From Hermatobates lingyangjiaoensis (lineage: Eukaryota > Arthropoda > Insecta > Hemiptera > Hermatobatidae), in NCBI GenBank assembly GCA_026182355.1, contig JAPFBL010000605.1, positions 212,975 through 276,974 of the forward strand: 64,000 nucleotides of DNA. Direction: 5' to 3'. The number at the start of each line of letters is the position of its first letter. Position 1 is the stretch's first letter. Position numbers and translations under genes: made by a program. Below the pieces are notes generated by a model. It did not search any database. It saw only the letters and a list, made by a program, of their open reading frames with translations, and had not been told where the DNA came from. This document shows, one piece after another, positions 51,301-57,595 of this stretch.

Positions 51301-54300
51301 CAAACTCTCAACTATAAAGCCAAAAATGATTACAAAACAAACTCTTTGTTAAAATTGCTAGTAATTCTGTTTTATGTGTTATGCACTTGTAGAAAATATG
51401 AAAATTTAAATCTTTTAGTTTTAAATTTTTATTCGAAAAGTACACATTGTAGTAATATTACTTTTTTAATTTTTTTTAAAGATACATGCTATTTAAAAAG
51501 GCATATGATAATATTTATATTATGATTGTATGAAATCATTAGAATCTGGAATTCCCGGGAAAGTTACTGGAACCAAAAATGGTTCCGCTTCTAAAAAAGT
51601 TTGAATAACTCTTGAGTTAGATGAATATGGTTTCAGGTGACTTTATGTGCAAACAGTGAACCTGCTCTGAATGACGTCACTTATCAGGAGTTAGAAGTAA
51701 TCCTTAACCAAGCGTCTACTGTGTGCCCTATTATCAAGAACGCTGTTACTGAGAAAAGACTAACTGCCTTGGCCACTGCCCAAGCGGGACCCTGCCTAGA
51801 CCTTAGGTCAGTGCTTTCAACATTTTTTTTTATACTTTTTTCCCTCCAAAGTAATAACCCCTATTTGGAGGGAGTTTATTGTAATATTTTCACATGCTCT
51901 ATTTGTTATATTACTCGATAAAAAGCTTTCACATAAACACGTGAAATAACAATTAATGATCAAACCACAATAAGAAATGGGAAAACAAGACTAAGATCTT
52001 TCAACCGTAACAAGTGGTCTTCGTCAGGGTTTTTTACTCTGACGAAGACCGCTTGTTACGGTTGAAAGATCTTAGTCTTGTTTTCCCATTTCTTATTGTG
52101 GTTTGATCATTGATTGTTATATTACATGTGTATCGTTACACTATGTTACTTGAAATCTTTGTTATTTATGAAATAACATGTTCTTTTTTATACTGTATCA
52201 GAATGCTTTAATAATAAGCACAGTGCTGTTAGTTTTTCAATATTTCAAAAAAAAAAAACAAAATGAACCAATAATATGATTTTGAGATTAACTTCCTTTT
52301 TGAAGATGTTTAGTTGTAATATTTTGAAACAAAAAAAAAAATTAGTCATAACTGTAGTGACTACTGTTTCATCAATTTTAAACGTTAGTTGTGGTGTTTC
52401 GATACTACCTTCAGAGATATTATTAGACTGACCTAAGTGTTCTTGCTCAGATGATCAGTTTTGGTGCAATGCCATCTTTAAGAGAAAATACTTTAAAATG
52501 AAATATTAAAGAGTGAAGAGATATTAAAGAGTGATATTAAATCAGTCAGGTAGCTCAAATCCAATGAAATCTTCATCTTCTGTCTCAATAAATATGTTTA
52601 GCATTTCCCTCCAAAATCTGGTATTATTAAGATTAATACATTTGGAAAGGCTGGTTTAGTGTGAAAATAACATGTGAAATGATATAGCGGTAATCATGTG
52701 TTAATAGTTTTATTATTAACTGGTATTATTAAAATACCAGTTATGATACCAGATATAATGTTAAATCTGATAAAATACCAGATATAATGTTAATCTGATA
52801 AAATACCAGATAATCTGATAAAATAATGATAATCTGATAAATACCAGATATAATGTTAAATCTGATAAAATACTGATAAAATCTGATAAAATACCAGATA
52901 TAATGTTAAATCTGGTATTATTAAGATTTTTACATTTGGAAAGGCTGGTTTAGTGTGAAAATAACATGTGAAATGATATAGCGGTAATCATGTGTTAATA
53001 GTTTTATTATTAACTGGTATTATTAAAATACCAGTTATGATACCAGATATAATGTTAAATCTGATAAAATACCAGATATAATGTTAATCTGATAAAATAC
53101 CAGATAATCTGATAAAATAATGATAATCTGATAAAATACCAGATATAATGTTAAATCTGATAAAATACTGATAAAATCTGATAAAATACCAGATATAATG
53201 TTAAATCTGGTATTATTAAGATTTTTACATTTGGAAAGGCTGGTTTAGTGTGAAAATAACATGTGAAATGATATAGCGGTAATCATGTGTTAATAGTTTT
53301 ATTATTAACTGGTATTATTAAAATACCAGTTATGATACCAGATATAATGTTAAATCTGATAAAATACCAGATATAATGTTAATCTGATAAAATACCAGAT
53401 AATCTGATAAAATAATGATAATCTGATAAAATACCAGATATAATGTTAAATCTGATAAAATACTGATAAAATCTGATAAAATACCAGATATAATGTTAAA
53501 TCTGGTATTATTAAGATTTTTACATTTGGAAAGGCTGGTTTAGTGTGAAAATAACATGTGAAATGATATAGCGGTGATCATGTGTTAATAGTTTTATTAT
53601 TAACTGGTATTATTAAAATACCAGTTATGATACCAGATATAATGTTAAATCTGATAAAATACCAGATATAATGTTAATCTGATAAAATACCAGATAATCT
53701 GATAAAATAATGATAATCTGATAAAATACCAGATATAATGTTAAATCTGATAAAATACTGATAAAATCTGATAAAATACCAGATATAATGTTAAATCTGG
53801 TATTATTAAGATTTTTACATTTGGAAAGGCTGGTTTAGTGTGAAAATAACATGTGAAATGATATAGCGGTAATCATGTGTTAATAGTTTTATTATTAACT
53901 GGTATTATTAAAATACCAGTTATGATACCAGATATAATGTTAAATCTGATAAAATACCAGATATAATGTTAATCTGATAAAATACCAGATAATCTGATAA
54001 AATAATGATAATCTGATAAAATACCAGATATAATGTTAAATCTGATAAAATACCAGATATAATGTTAAATCTGGTATTATTAAGATTTTTACATTTGGAA
54101 AGGCTGGTTTAGTGTGAAAATAACATGTGAAATGATATAGTTTTATCGTGTGTTAATAGTTTCACACATAAGTCGCTCCAGAGTATAAGGCACTACAAAC
54201 GGCTAACTACAAAAAAAAAAACAAAAATTAAATTATTTGTTTTATTAATTTTCTTTTTCTTTTAGCCTACTCGTAGTATGTCAGCTAGTGTGATATGTTG

Positions 54301-56458
54301 TATATAAACGTTTTTAGTCGATTATATTGAGGTGATCCGACCGTAGTACCGGGTGATATGGGACTTGGCTTATCTTATTCTGCTCTGTCCTTTGTTTGTT
54401 ATCAACTATACACACATGCTTGTGTTCTATATAACAATCCATCAAGTCTGTTTATTCTTTTCAGTTAACTTGTGTTTTATGTTTAAATTTATTTAATTTT
54501 TTTTCAAACGTTGTTTGACTCTTTTCATAAACATAAATAACTTTACTGAGAGCCATAAATTTTAATTTTTTTTTATATATTTTTTTTGTATTTGAGACAT
54601 CGGTGCTATTATAGTATGCTACCTGCCCTTCGATTTTGTTATCTACCACTTATGATATCATTTCATAGTAAACAACGAAAAATTCATCGCTGGTATACTA
54701 AAAAGAAAAAAAAACATCTTTTAAATGTATTGATTTAAAACAATTAAAATTTACTTTCATTATATGACTGGATGTAAAGATATGCTTACTAAAAACGATA
54801 AGAGGAGTACTTCAACACCATTTGCAATCTCATTTAGACTATTACTGTTGGAAAATTCTGAGAAAACACCATGATATATTTCCAGCTTTCTTGAATGATG
54901 TAAGAATTTTTACAAACGTTAATAGAATCAATTTTGACGGCTTGTATTATGTGTTTAACTTCTTTTAATTTTGAAAAATTCAATTATGTTTTGAATAAGT
55001 TGTAAAAATTTTATATCATGAATTGCCAATAATTTCAAATAAATGTATGGATTATTATTTTTTGTTGATACCATAATGGGTGGTAGATAGTATACTATAG
55101 TAAAAAATTGAAGGTAGATAGGCATTGAGACATCATTCATATTTTTAAAAATATATTCAAGATAACTTGTAATTATATTCTAATAGGGTTACGATATGGT
55201 ATTTATTTGAAAAAAAAACTCAAAATTTCGTTGCTCCACATAACTGTGCATTTTACATGAAATCCATATAGTTTAATAGTGTTACTATATTGTATTTATT
55301 TACAAAAGAACAACTCAAAATGATCTTAATCCACATTAATTACGCGTTTTGTATGAATTCCATATATTCTAATAGGGCTACTATATGGTATTTGTTTATA
55401 AAAGAACAACTCAAAATTACGTTGATCCACATTAACTGTGCGTTTTACATGAAAAATACCCAATTAGTGTATTAACGCTAATAATTAGTGTATCAACGTA
55501 ATTTTGTTTTTTTTTTTTTTTTTTTGTAAATAAATTTAATATAGTAACCCTATTAGAGTATAAGGATTACTATATGGCATTTATTTAAAAACTAAAACAA
55601 CTGTAAATTACGTTGATCCACATTAACTGTGCGTTTTACATGAAATCCATGAAAAATACCCTATTAGAGTATTAATGCACAGTTAATGTGGATCAACGTA
55701 ATTTTGTTTTTTTGTTTTTTTTTGTAAATAAATTTAATATAGTAACCCTATTAGAGTATATGGATTACTATATGGCATTTATTTAAAAACTAAAACAACT
55801 GTAAATTACGTTGATCCACATTAACTGTGCGTTTTACATGAAATCCATGAAAAATACCCTATTAGAGTATTAATGCACAGTTAATGTGGATCAACCTAAT
55901 TTTGTTTTTTTTTTTTTTTTTGTAAATAAATTTAATATAGTAACCCTATTAGAGTATAAGGATTACTATATGACATTTATTTAAAAACTAAAACAACTGT
56001 AAATTACGTTGATCCACATTAACTGTGCGTTTTACATGAAATCCATGAAAAATACCCTATTAGAGTATTAATGCACAGTTAATGTGGATCAACGTAATTT
56101 TGTTTTTTTGTTTTTGTAAATAAATTTAATATAGTAACCCTATTAGAGTATATCGATTACTATATGGCATTTATTTAAAAACTAAAACAACTGTAAATTA
56201 CGTTGATTCACATTAACTGGTATGTTTTACATGAAATCCATGTTGCTTACATGTTTCAGCCGACTGAGTATGGAATTAGTTGAAGTCATGAGAACGATGG
56301 ATCTACTGATAATCGAAGGCATGGGTCGAGCCGTCCACACAAATCTAATGGCTAACTTCTCTTGCGAAAGCCTGAGAGCTGCTGTTATTAAAAATCAATG
56401 GTTGGCTAAAAGACTTGGAGGAGATTTATTTGGAGTTATTTTCAAATATCAACGGTGA
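19080..56458 (+). CDS. PANK4: Pantothenate kinase 4 (kinase-like + DUF89 phosphatase), complete
   Basis: Exons: 19080-19182, 19271-19365, 19568-19764, 20014-20197, 21542-21634, 25502-25661, 26583-26689, 27939-28101, 38801-38993, 40458-40610, 40687-40774, 43540-43625, 46514-46638, 48736-48890, 51637-51806, 56260-56458. They sum to 2,271 nt, exactly 756 codons plus TGA, close to the vertebrate length of about 770. All introns are GT..AG, from 76 bp to 10,699 bp. The protein acts in coenzyme A metabolism in the cytosol: the C-terminal half dephosphorylates 4'-phosphopantetheine-type metabolites; the N-terminal half is a pantothenate kinase fold. Start: ATG 19080 follows an AG at 19076-19077 and a pyrimidine tract, so a 5' UTR exon upstream is likely; ATG 19086 is an alternative. 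The exon 3 start (19568) is the least certain boundary because family conservation there is weak. Confidence 0.95.
20198..21541 (+). other. PANK4 intron 4
   Basis: No repeat or RNA gene recognised; AT-rich intron sequence. Confidence 0.5.
22052..22193 (+). mobile_element. Fold-back family B, copy 3 (single arm)
   Basis: One arm only, from GTGATGCCTGAGGAAAAACA to GCACTACGTTAAAATA. The 9-bp direct repeat GTCATATAA flanks it (22043-22051, 22194-22202). It starts a few bases upstream of the CTGAGGA box, which marks the natural 5' edge of the unit. Confidence 0.82.
22911..23040 (-). mobile_element. Fold-back family B, copy 4 (single arm joined to RT fragment)
   Basis: Minus-strand arm from the CTGAATA box (about 23021-23027) to GTATATACCACATAATAACA. 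The core hairpin has lost four bases. The sequence immediately upstream on the minus strand (23041 onward) is a Penelope-type reverse transcriptase fragment. Confidence 0.8.
23041..23352. pseudogene. Penelope-like reverse transcriptase fragment, inverted duplicate
   Basis: A palindrome with about 130-bp arms. The right arm on the plus strand (23225-23347) reads [17 protein letters not shown] then [15 protein letters not shown] and DDQTIQNEL. The left arm on the minus strand reads the same protein in the same frame ([19 protein letters not shown], then [12 protein letters not shown]). VSFDV-x-x-LF-x-x-(V/I)P is the motif A region of Penelope-like element reverse transcriptases and holds the first catalytic Asp. 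Both arms are short, 5' truncated and dead. On the minus strand the fragment runs directly into the family B arm. Confidence 0.8.
23353..24219 (+). other. PANK4 intron 5, central part
   Basis: AT-rich with a T-run near 23700; no feature recognised. Confidence 0.45.
24220..24248. repeat. (TA)n microsatellite
   Basis: Uninterrupted TA repeat directly before the family D palindrome. Confidence 0.95.
24251..24504. mobile_element. Fold-back family D: near-perfect 254-bp palindrome
   Basis: Arms of about 125 bp around a 4-base loop TGTA (24376-24379), with almost no mismatches, so it is young or maintained by conversion. Core on the plus arm: CTGATGA (24424-24430), C, GAC-GATT-GTC, GAAA (24442-24445), AUAU, C. 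Flanks CACCTC (24418-24423) and GATGTG (24450-24455) pair at five of six positions. The inner arms are GC-rich. Confidence 0.93.
24581..25169. mobile_element. Fold-back family E, copy 1
   Basis: Long palindrome centred near 24875 with arms of about 280 bp. The arm core is degenerate: CCTATGAAAAA, then hairpin GATTTT-GAAT-AAAATC and GAAACGTCGGC; GGCC upstream can pair with GGC. It is bounded by TA-rich runs on both sides. Confidence 0.92.
25170..25201. repeat. (TA)n microsatellite linking two fold-backs
   Basis: An interrupted TA array fills the whole gap between the family E palindrome and family A copy 6. Confidence 0.95.
25202..25397. mobile_element. Fold-back family A, copy 6
   Basis: The left arm starts at CAATGATCAAACC, the right arm is full to GTGAAATCTT. 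It sits between TA runs, so the target duplication cannot be delimited. It ends about 100 bp before PANK4 exon 6. Confidence 0.85.
26024..26345 (+). mobile_element. tRNA-derived SINE
   Basis: Head with box A remnant (GTAGCCCAGTAGCTTACG) and box B remnant (AGATTCGATATTC), body with GGCCCTCGATTTATTCAGAC, and tail GCCACTGCAATCTAACATAAC. Diverged; lies in PANK4 intron 6 on the gene's strand. Confidence 0.8.
27022..27048. repeat. (TA)n microsatellite
   Basis: TA array about 30 bp left of the family G palindrome. Confidence 0.9.
27078..27278. mobile_element. Family G: perfect 200-bp palindrome, GC-rich
   Basis: Arms of about 97 bp around a TGGCTTG loop (centre 27178), without visible mismatch. 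Bordered by TA arrays on both sides. I see no CTGANGA..GAAA module in it, so its relation to the other fold-backs is only by structure and context. Confidence 0.92.
27279..27308. repeat. (TA)n microsatellite between family G and family A
   Basis: TA array directly abutting the palindrome end. Confidence 0.95.
27317..27532. mobile_element. Fold-back family A, copy 7
   Basis: Arms meet near 27440. The direct repeat TAACACAT flanks it (27309-27316, 27533-27540). The right-arm box is changed to CTGACGAACACC. Confidence 0.82.
27590..27680 (+). repeat. Dispersed repeat Q, copy 1
   Basis: CTCTCCTGATGGCGGATAAA, then CTGAAAATTGTAGACTG, and GCCTATAGTTCAC; matches 29280-29375 with divergence. It has a CTGATGG/CTGATGA box and a GAAAATT, so it may be a decayed single arm. 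Confidence 0.5.
28169..28790. mobile_element. Fold-back family J, hosting a family C insertion
   Basis: The left arm (28169-28330) and right arm (about 28626-28790) are inverted copies; a family C element fills the gap. The 11-bp direct repeat AGGGTTACTTT flanks it (28158-28168, 28791-28801). Right-arm core: GTTAAC (28688-28693), CTGAAGA, A, decayed GACAC-UAA-GUGU hairpin, GAAA, ACGTGT, T, GTTAGT (28727-28732); the two outer hexamers pair fully with two G-U pairs. Confidence 0.85.
28331..28612. mobile_element. Fold-back family C, copy 3, nested in family J
   Basis: The 13-bp direct repeat GAATATAAATTAT flanks it (28318-28330, 28613-28625). The arm has an expanded CAA triplet run before ACGCGTTTCGAACAC. 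The centre shares GACACCAAGGATGTGG with copy 2. Confidence 0.88.
28812..28890 (+). mobile_element. SINE 3' fragment with AACCT tail
   Basis: Only the last 75 bp of the SINE: TGTGGTATCAGAAG..GGCCTAGGTGTGTTCTC..GACGGCCACTATAACC then (AACCT)n. A third AGGGTTACTTT follows at 28891-28901, matching the two that flank family J. Confidence 0.75.
29280..29420 (+). repeat. Dispersed repeat Q, copy 2
   Basis: CTCTCCTGATGACAGTTCAA then TTGAAAATTAGAGTC and GTCTATAGTTCACTG. The mariner below is inserted at its right end. Confidence 0.5.
29423..30366 (+). mobile_element. Mariner transposon, internally deleted
   Basis: Inverted ends CGAGGAGTGTAAATAAAGTA and its complement CTACTTTATTTACACACCTCG, flanked by TA (29421-29422, 30367-30368). 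The 944-bp length is roughly 350 bp shorter than a full mariner, and the missing part is in the transposase gene. It lies in PANK4 intron 8. Confidence 0.95.
29613..30307 (+). pseudogene. Mariner transposase, deleted and frameshifted
   Basis: Start ATG 29613 (MSDLKVEQR). The N-terminal HTH part follows, with [29 protein letters not shown] and [11 protein letters not shown] up to RMIGERLI (about 29902). The frame then shifts by two and resumes as [45 protein letters not shown] and a C-terminus [11 protein letters not shown] with a stop at 30305-30307. The deletion at about 29900 removed the segment with the first catalytic Asp; the second (HHDNAP) and third (PCDFF) are present at the DD34D spacing. 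The protein cannot be active, but the ends are intact enough to be mobilised in trans. Confidence 0.93.
30369..31480 (+). other. PANK4 intron 8, unannotated part
   Basis: AT-rich; no repeat family or gene recognised. Confidence 0.45.
31482..31806 (+). mobile_element. tRNA-derived SINE with (TAC)n end
   Basis: Box A (GGTTAGCTCAGTGGTTAACG), box B remnant (GTGGTTCGTTACCC), body GGCCCTCGATATATTCACG and AAAATTTAGGACTCCCAATG, tail GCCACTGAAACCTACAGG followed by CTACTACTACTAC. Confidence 0.88.
31888..32275. repeat. Pyrimidine-rich tract
   Basis: TCTCCCTTTCTCTCC-type low-complexity sequence with no regular period. Confidence 0.8.
32590..32843 (-). mobile_element. tRNA-derived SINE, variant 3' end
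   Basis: Minus strand: head with box A (32825-32843) and a shortened box B side, body, then a tail that diverges after the TAAGACTCACAATGTAGAATC point into AAAAAGCTGGTAAACGG. The same alternative end occurs at 45620-45690. Confidence 0.75.
33090..35170 (+). other. PANK4 intron 8, unannotated part
   Basis: No supported feature; several short open frames here have no family resemblance. Confidence 0.45.
35176..36093. mobile_element. hAT-like non-autonomous element, copy 1
   Basis: Starts CAGAGGTTCCCACAGTGGG and ends with AATAACTTG; imperfect inverted ends of the hAT type (CAGAGGTTC..). The body (GGGGTTCCGC.., GAATCACTAGTCAGTTTTTG) is shared with copies at 40837 and 50937. A family A fold-back is inserted at 35357. 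Confidence 0.7.
35357..35575. mobile_element. Fold-back family A, copy 8: best-preserved copy
   Basis: Near-perfect palindrome centred on GACTCAGTTG (about 35480). Plus-arm core: helix I GACT (35496-35499), CTGACGA (35500-35506), A, GACCG-loop-CGGTT (35508-35524), GAAA (35525-35528), self-complementary AGATCT (35528-35533), T, then AGTC (35535-35538), which pairs with GACT. The direct repeat ACACATAA flanks it, and the sister copy at 51060 shows the uninterrupted site. Confidence 0.93.
36094..37690 (+). other. PANK4 intron 8, unannotated part
   Basis: AT-rich; an A22 run lies at 37311-37330. Nothing recognised. Confidence 0.45.
37700..38160. repeat. Decayed repeat with two related blocks
   Basis: GGAGACATTTAGATACAAAG (37723) and GGAGACATTTCGATGCAAAG (37999) head two similar 80-bp blocks, each followed by a GGGGGAAC motif. 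Between them is TCCGCGGATGACGAATCCAC. Family unknown. Confidence 0.55.
39064..39384 (-). mobile_element. tRNA-derived SINE, well preserved, telomere-like tail
   Basis: On the minus strand: GGTCAGGCTAGCTCAGTGG (box A), GGGTTCGATCCCCACCTG (box B), body, then GCCACTGCAACCTAACCTAACC at the 3' end. Internal pol III promoter boxes are near canonical. It is inserted just after PANK4 exon 9, antisense to the gene. Confidence 0.92.
39410..39480 (-). repeat. Single fold-back-type arm (family O)
   Basis: Minus strand TGATGATGAACACGACGGG then TACGAAACGCG. Box and GAAACGCG are kept but the hairpin is decayed and the first C is changed. Confidence 0.45.
39723..40011. mobile_element. MITE-like element with inverted ends
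   Basis: GCATGGGCAACCTACGGTC at the left and AAAGGTTGCCCATGC at the right form a 13-bp inverted repeat; the interior is AT-rich. No clear target duplication is seen. Confidence 0.6.
40837..41445. mobile_element. hAT-like non-autonomous element, copy 2
   Basis: Same body as copies 1 and 3 (CTGAGGTTCCCAAAGTGGG start; TGAATCACTAGTCAGTTTTTG inside), truncated at the right end. A 99-bp insert at 40999-41097 with 11-bp direct repeat TATATCTACTT interrupts it. Confidence 0.65.
40999..41097. mobile_element. Small nested insert with ccctccaaa hairpin
   Basis: Flanked by TATATCTACTT (40988-40998, 41098-41108). Its head is related to 51838-51915 (CCCTCCAAAGTA..TATTTGGAGGG), where the hairpin is intact. 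Family unknown. Confidence 0.65.
41690..42410. mobile_element. Fold-back family L, copy 2, with long loop
   Basis: The left arm (about 41697-41745, TTTTTGGTCTAAAGAAATTA) and right arm (about 42330-42405, ending TTTTTTAGACCAAAAATCC) are inverted. The right arm carries TTGAAAATGTCAAAC..GGCGGAACGTCGG, a variant of the module. Confidence 0.6.
43703..43806 (+). mobile_element. Fold-back family A, copy 9 (single arm)
   Basis: One plus-strand arm, AAAAATTTGGTTTTTGACTC through the intact core to the middle of the tail. The 10-bp direct repeat TTAGTCAGAT flanks it (43693-43702, 43807-43816). It lies 77 bp after PANK4 exon 12. Confidence 0.85.
44163..44442 (+). mobile_element. tRNA-derived SINE
   Basis: Box A GGTTAGCTCAGTGGTTAACG, box B region GGGATTTGATACCC, body with ACGATGTCAGGTACTCG, tail GCCACTGCAACCTACAGGG then (CTA)n-like end. 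Confidence 0.88.
44932..45294. mobile_element. GC-rich MITE with long inverted ends, TTAA-type target
   Basis: AGCAGGGTCCACACTATGCC at the left and its complement at the right; both ends continue into GGGTAG(A/G)CCGAGCGG-like text. Left flank TTAA, right flank TTAG, compatible with a piggyBac-type TTAA site with one mutation. Much more GC-rich than its surroundings. Confidence 0.8.
45358..45690 (+). mobile_element. tRNA-derived SINE, variant 3' end
   Basis: Box A GGTTAGTTCAGTGGTTAACG, box B GGGGTTCGATCCCC intact, body with a small duplication around AATTAAGGACTCC, then the alternative end GATCAAACAAAAAGCTGGTA in place of the usual tail. Confidence 0.85.
45920..46256. mobile_element. hAT-type MITE
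   Basis: Inverted ends CAGCGGTCGCCAACCTG and (complement of the right end) CAGTTGTTGCCAATCTT. Flanking octamers ATCTGGTC and AACTAGTC agree at six of eight positions, fitting an old 8-bp hAT duplication. A short frame inside has no family resemblance. Confidence 0.75.
47111..47250. mobile_element. Fold-back family A, copy 10 (decayed)
   Basis: Left arm CCAAACCACAATAAGAAATC to CTTCGTCAGAATCAAACC; the right arm is reduced to its outer tail (TTTGTTTCGCGTGTTTATTG). Core mutated. Confidence 0.65.
47976..48690. mobile_element. Fold-back family B, copy 5
   Basis: Left arm from GTAAAAAGCTAATGAAATAG; internal B segment at 48120-48300; right arm with CTGAAGA (48346-48352) and a one-base-deleted hairpin, ending at TGATTGCACTACC. 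The right arm is split at about 48392 by a copy of nearby DNA (see findings). Ends about 45 bp before PANK4 exon 14. Confidence 0.8.
48891..49917 (+). other. PANK4 intron 14, proximal part
   Basis: A 70-bp local duplication is visible (TATTTTAAAATATATGGTAA at 49162; TATTTTAAACTATTTGGTAA at 49242). No other feature. Confidence 0.5.
49918..50249 (-). mobile_element. tRNA-derived SINE, well preserved, telomere-like tail
   Basis: Near-identical to the copy at 39064: box A GCTAGCTCAGTGG, box B GGTTCGATCCCC, tail GCAACCTAACCTAACCTACTT (minus strand). Confidence 0.92.
50671..50791 (-). mobile_element. Fold-back family A, copy 11 (single arm)
   Basis: One minus-strand arm that ends at the CAAAACCCA junction where the double elements turn around. 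The 13-bp direct repeat ACAATCTTCCATA flanks it (50658-50670, 50792-50804). Confidence 0.87.
50937..51614. mobile_element. hAT-like non-autonomous element, copy 3
   Basis: CAGAGGTTCCCAAAGTGGG start, GAATAACTCTTG end. Flanking octamers ACTTAGAT and AGTTAGAT match at seven of eight positions. Ends 22 bp before PANK4 exon 15. Confidence 0.78.
51838..51915 (+). repeat. Small repeat with CCCTCCAAA hairpin
   Basis: CCCTCCAAAGTAATAACCCC then TATTTGGAGGG, followed by text shared with the insert at 40999. Starts 31 bp after the end of exon 15. Confidence 0.6.
51919..52160. mobile_element. Fold-back family A, copy 12
   Basis: Near-perfect arms meeting at about 52030; the plus-arm core is intact. The right tail is interrupted by a small insertion (TATCGTTACACTATGTTAC) before TTGAAATC. 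Confidence 0.85.
52616..54165. repeat. Satellite: five ~295-bp units
   Basis: The word CTGGTTTAGTGTG starts at 52651, 52945, 53240, 53535, 53830 and 54104, giving periods 294, 295, 295, 295 and 274. Units are almost identical except a 21-bp loss in the last. Each unit contains smaller repeats of ATACCAGATATAATGTTAAA and CTGATAAAAT. It lies in PANK4 intron 15. Confidence 0.95.
54166..55169 (+). other. PANK4 intron 15, between satellites
   Basis: AT-rich; no feature recognised. Confidence 0.5.
55170..56240. repeat. Satellite: ~198-bp self-complementary units
   Basis: ATAGTAACCC starts at 55541, 55739, 55937 and 56131 (periods 198, 198, 194); more diverged units precede from 55170. Each unit holds an inverted pair ACGTTGATCCACATTAACTG and its complement, and a variable T-run. 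The array ends about 20 bp before PANK4 exon 16, so its last unit overlaps the intron 15 splice region. Confidence 0.93.
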
Positions 56459-56550
56459 ACCAGGACCAAGTTATATTTCGTCATTATTTTAAATAGTTTT
56501 TAAATGTAATTACTTTATAATAGGAACAATTCGTGGATAACCTGGCTGTT

Positions 56551-56556
56551 AATAAA
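56551..56556 (+). terminator. Poly(A) signal of PANK4
   Basis: AATAAA 93 bp after the PANK4 stop, followed by a T-rich element. Confidence 0.75.
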
Positions 56557-57242
56557 TGTAATTTTTTTCACTAAATTTATTTTGAAAGTCTTTAGTTTTA
56601 GTTACTTATTAAACGTAAGTAATAGAATTTAGTTAAATGATTTTTGACCATTATTAAACATTTGTTAATTTCTTTTGTGGATTGTGGTTATCTGAAATAA
56701 CTAAATTGTGGAGCATGTTTCTGCTATAGGTTTCTTGCATAAATAACTTTAAAAATGGTTTTGTAGCCAAGTTTTTCATGTCCAATTTTGTCGCATTGAT
56801 GCATCTGTTGCTAGCACTACTTTTTCAATTTCTGCCATTATTGATGTTAAACTGAGAAAAAAAAATGGTTTCAATTTTTTTTAGCGCATTTGAGTTTATT
56901 AACGATAGAGGAAATGTTTTTCAAGGAAATTGTATTTCTTTTGAAATGCATATGTTTGAATAGCCAGCAAATTTTTTTTAAATATTTTTCATTAAAATTT
57001 ACATTTCTGACTGATAATTTTCATCAATTTTTCTCTGATCAGGGACGATTAGAACAATATTTATTCGAAGAACTTGCTATATAAAAGAAAGGAATGAATA
57101 TAACAAACATGCTATTTAATATTACATTCTTTATAAAAAATACTCTTCTGGCAACTTTTTTTTTAAATTATCCGTTGATGGCAGAAAAAAATTAAATAAG
57201 TTAAAAATCCTATTCAAAAGATATTGAATGCTGAGACTGTGG

Positions 57243-57419
57243 TTATCTTTAATGAAATGTAAGTTTCAATTTGTTAATTTGAGCATGGATCAAAAATACA
57301 GATTGTTAAATAAAATTTATTTCAGATCTTTAAGTGAATGTGTAAAATGGGGAAAAAAACATTGCTTGCGCAGTTTACCCTTTGTGGATCAAGAAATATA
57401 TTTCCCCTATAATTGTTAA
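57243..57419 (+). CDS. Short ORF of unknown nature with poly(A) signals
   Basis: An open frame from an internal ATG, MKCKFQFVNLSMDQK.. to ..FVDQEIYFPYNC, stop 57417-57419. Composition is protein-like rather than homopolymer-driven, but I recognise no family. A TTTCAG just before codon TCT (57327) could be a splice acceptor, so it might be a terminal exon. AATAAA follows at 57440 and 57477. It may equally be chance or a decayed gene. Confidence 0.25.
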   Translation, partial: LSLMKCKFQFVNLSMDQKYRLLNKIYFRSLSECVKWGKKHCLRSLPFVDQEIYFPYNC

Positions 57420-57595
57420 TAGACTTCAAATGCTATTTGAATAAATTAGATGAGTTAAGTTTGTATAAAAATACTCAATAAAGAAGACTTGTTTTCATAT
57501 GTGCTGGATTCATTGTGTTTAGGATTACAGAGGATGAAAGCTTACGTGTATTTTGATATCTTGATATAGCTTTCTCGACCACTTATTCTTATAAT

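Larger units (their letters stand above)
38801..56458 (+). other. PANK4: PANK4 exons 9-16: linker and DUF89 phosphatase domain
   Basis: Exon 9 encodes the linker ([15 protein letters not shown]) and the start of the phosphatase half ([11 protein letters not shown]). Later blocks: [47 protein letters not shown], then [20 protein letters not shown] with Asp611 and Asn612 (exon 14), [14 protein letters not shown] with Asp647 (exon 15), [13 protein letters not shown] and a C-terminal [13 protein letters not shown] (exon 16). The Asp-Asn pair and the Asp 36 residues later are the metal-binding set of DUF89 phosphatases, so activity is expected to be intact. Confidence 0.9.

Noticed and set aside
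52616..54165. CRISPR-like array
   Set aside because: Units are tandem 295-bp repeats with no unique spacers; the genome is eukaryotic.
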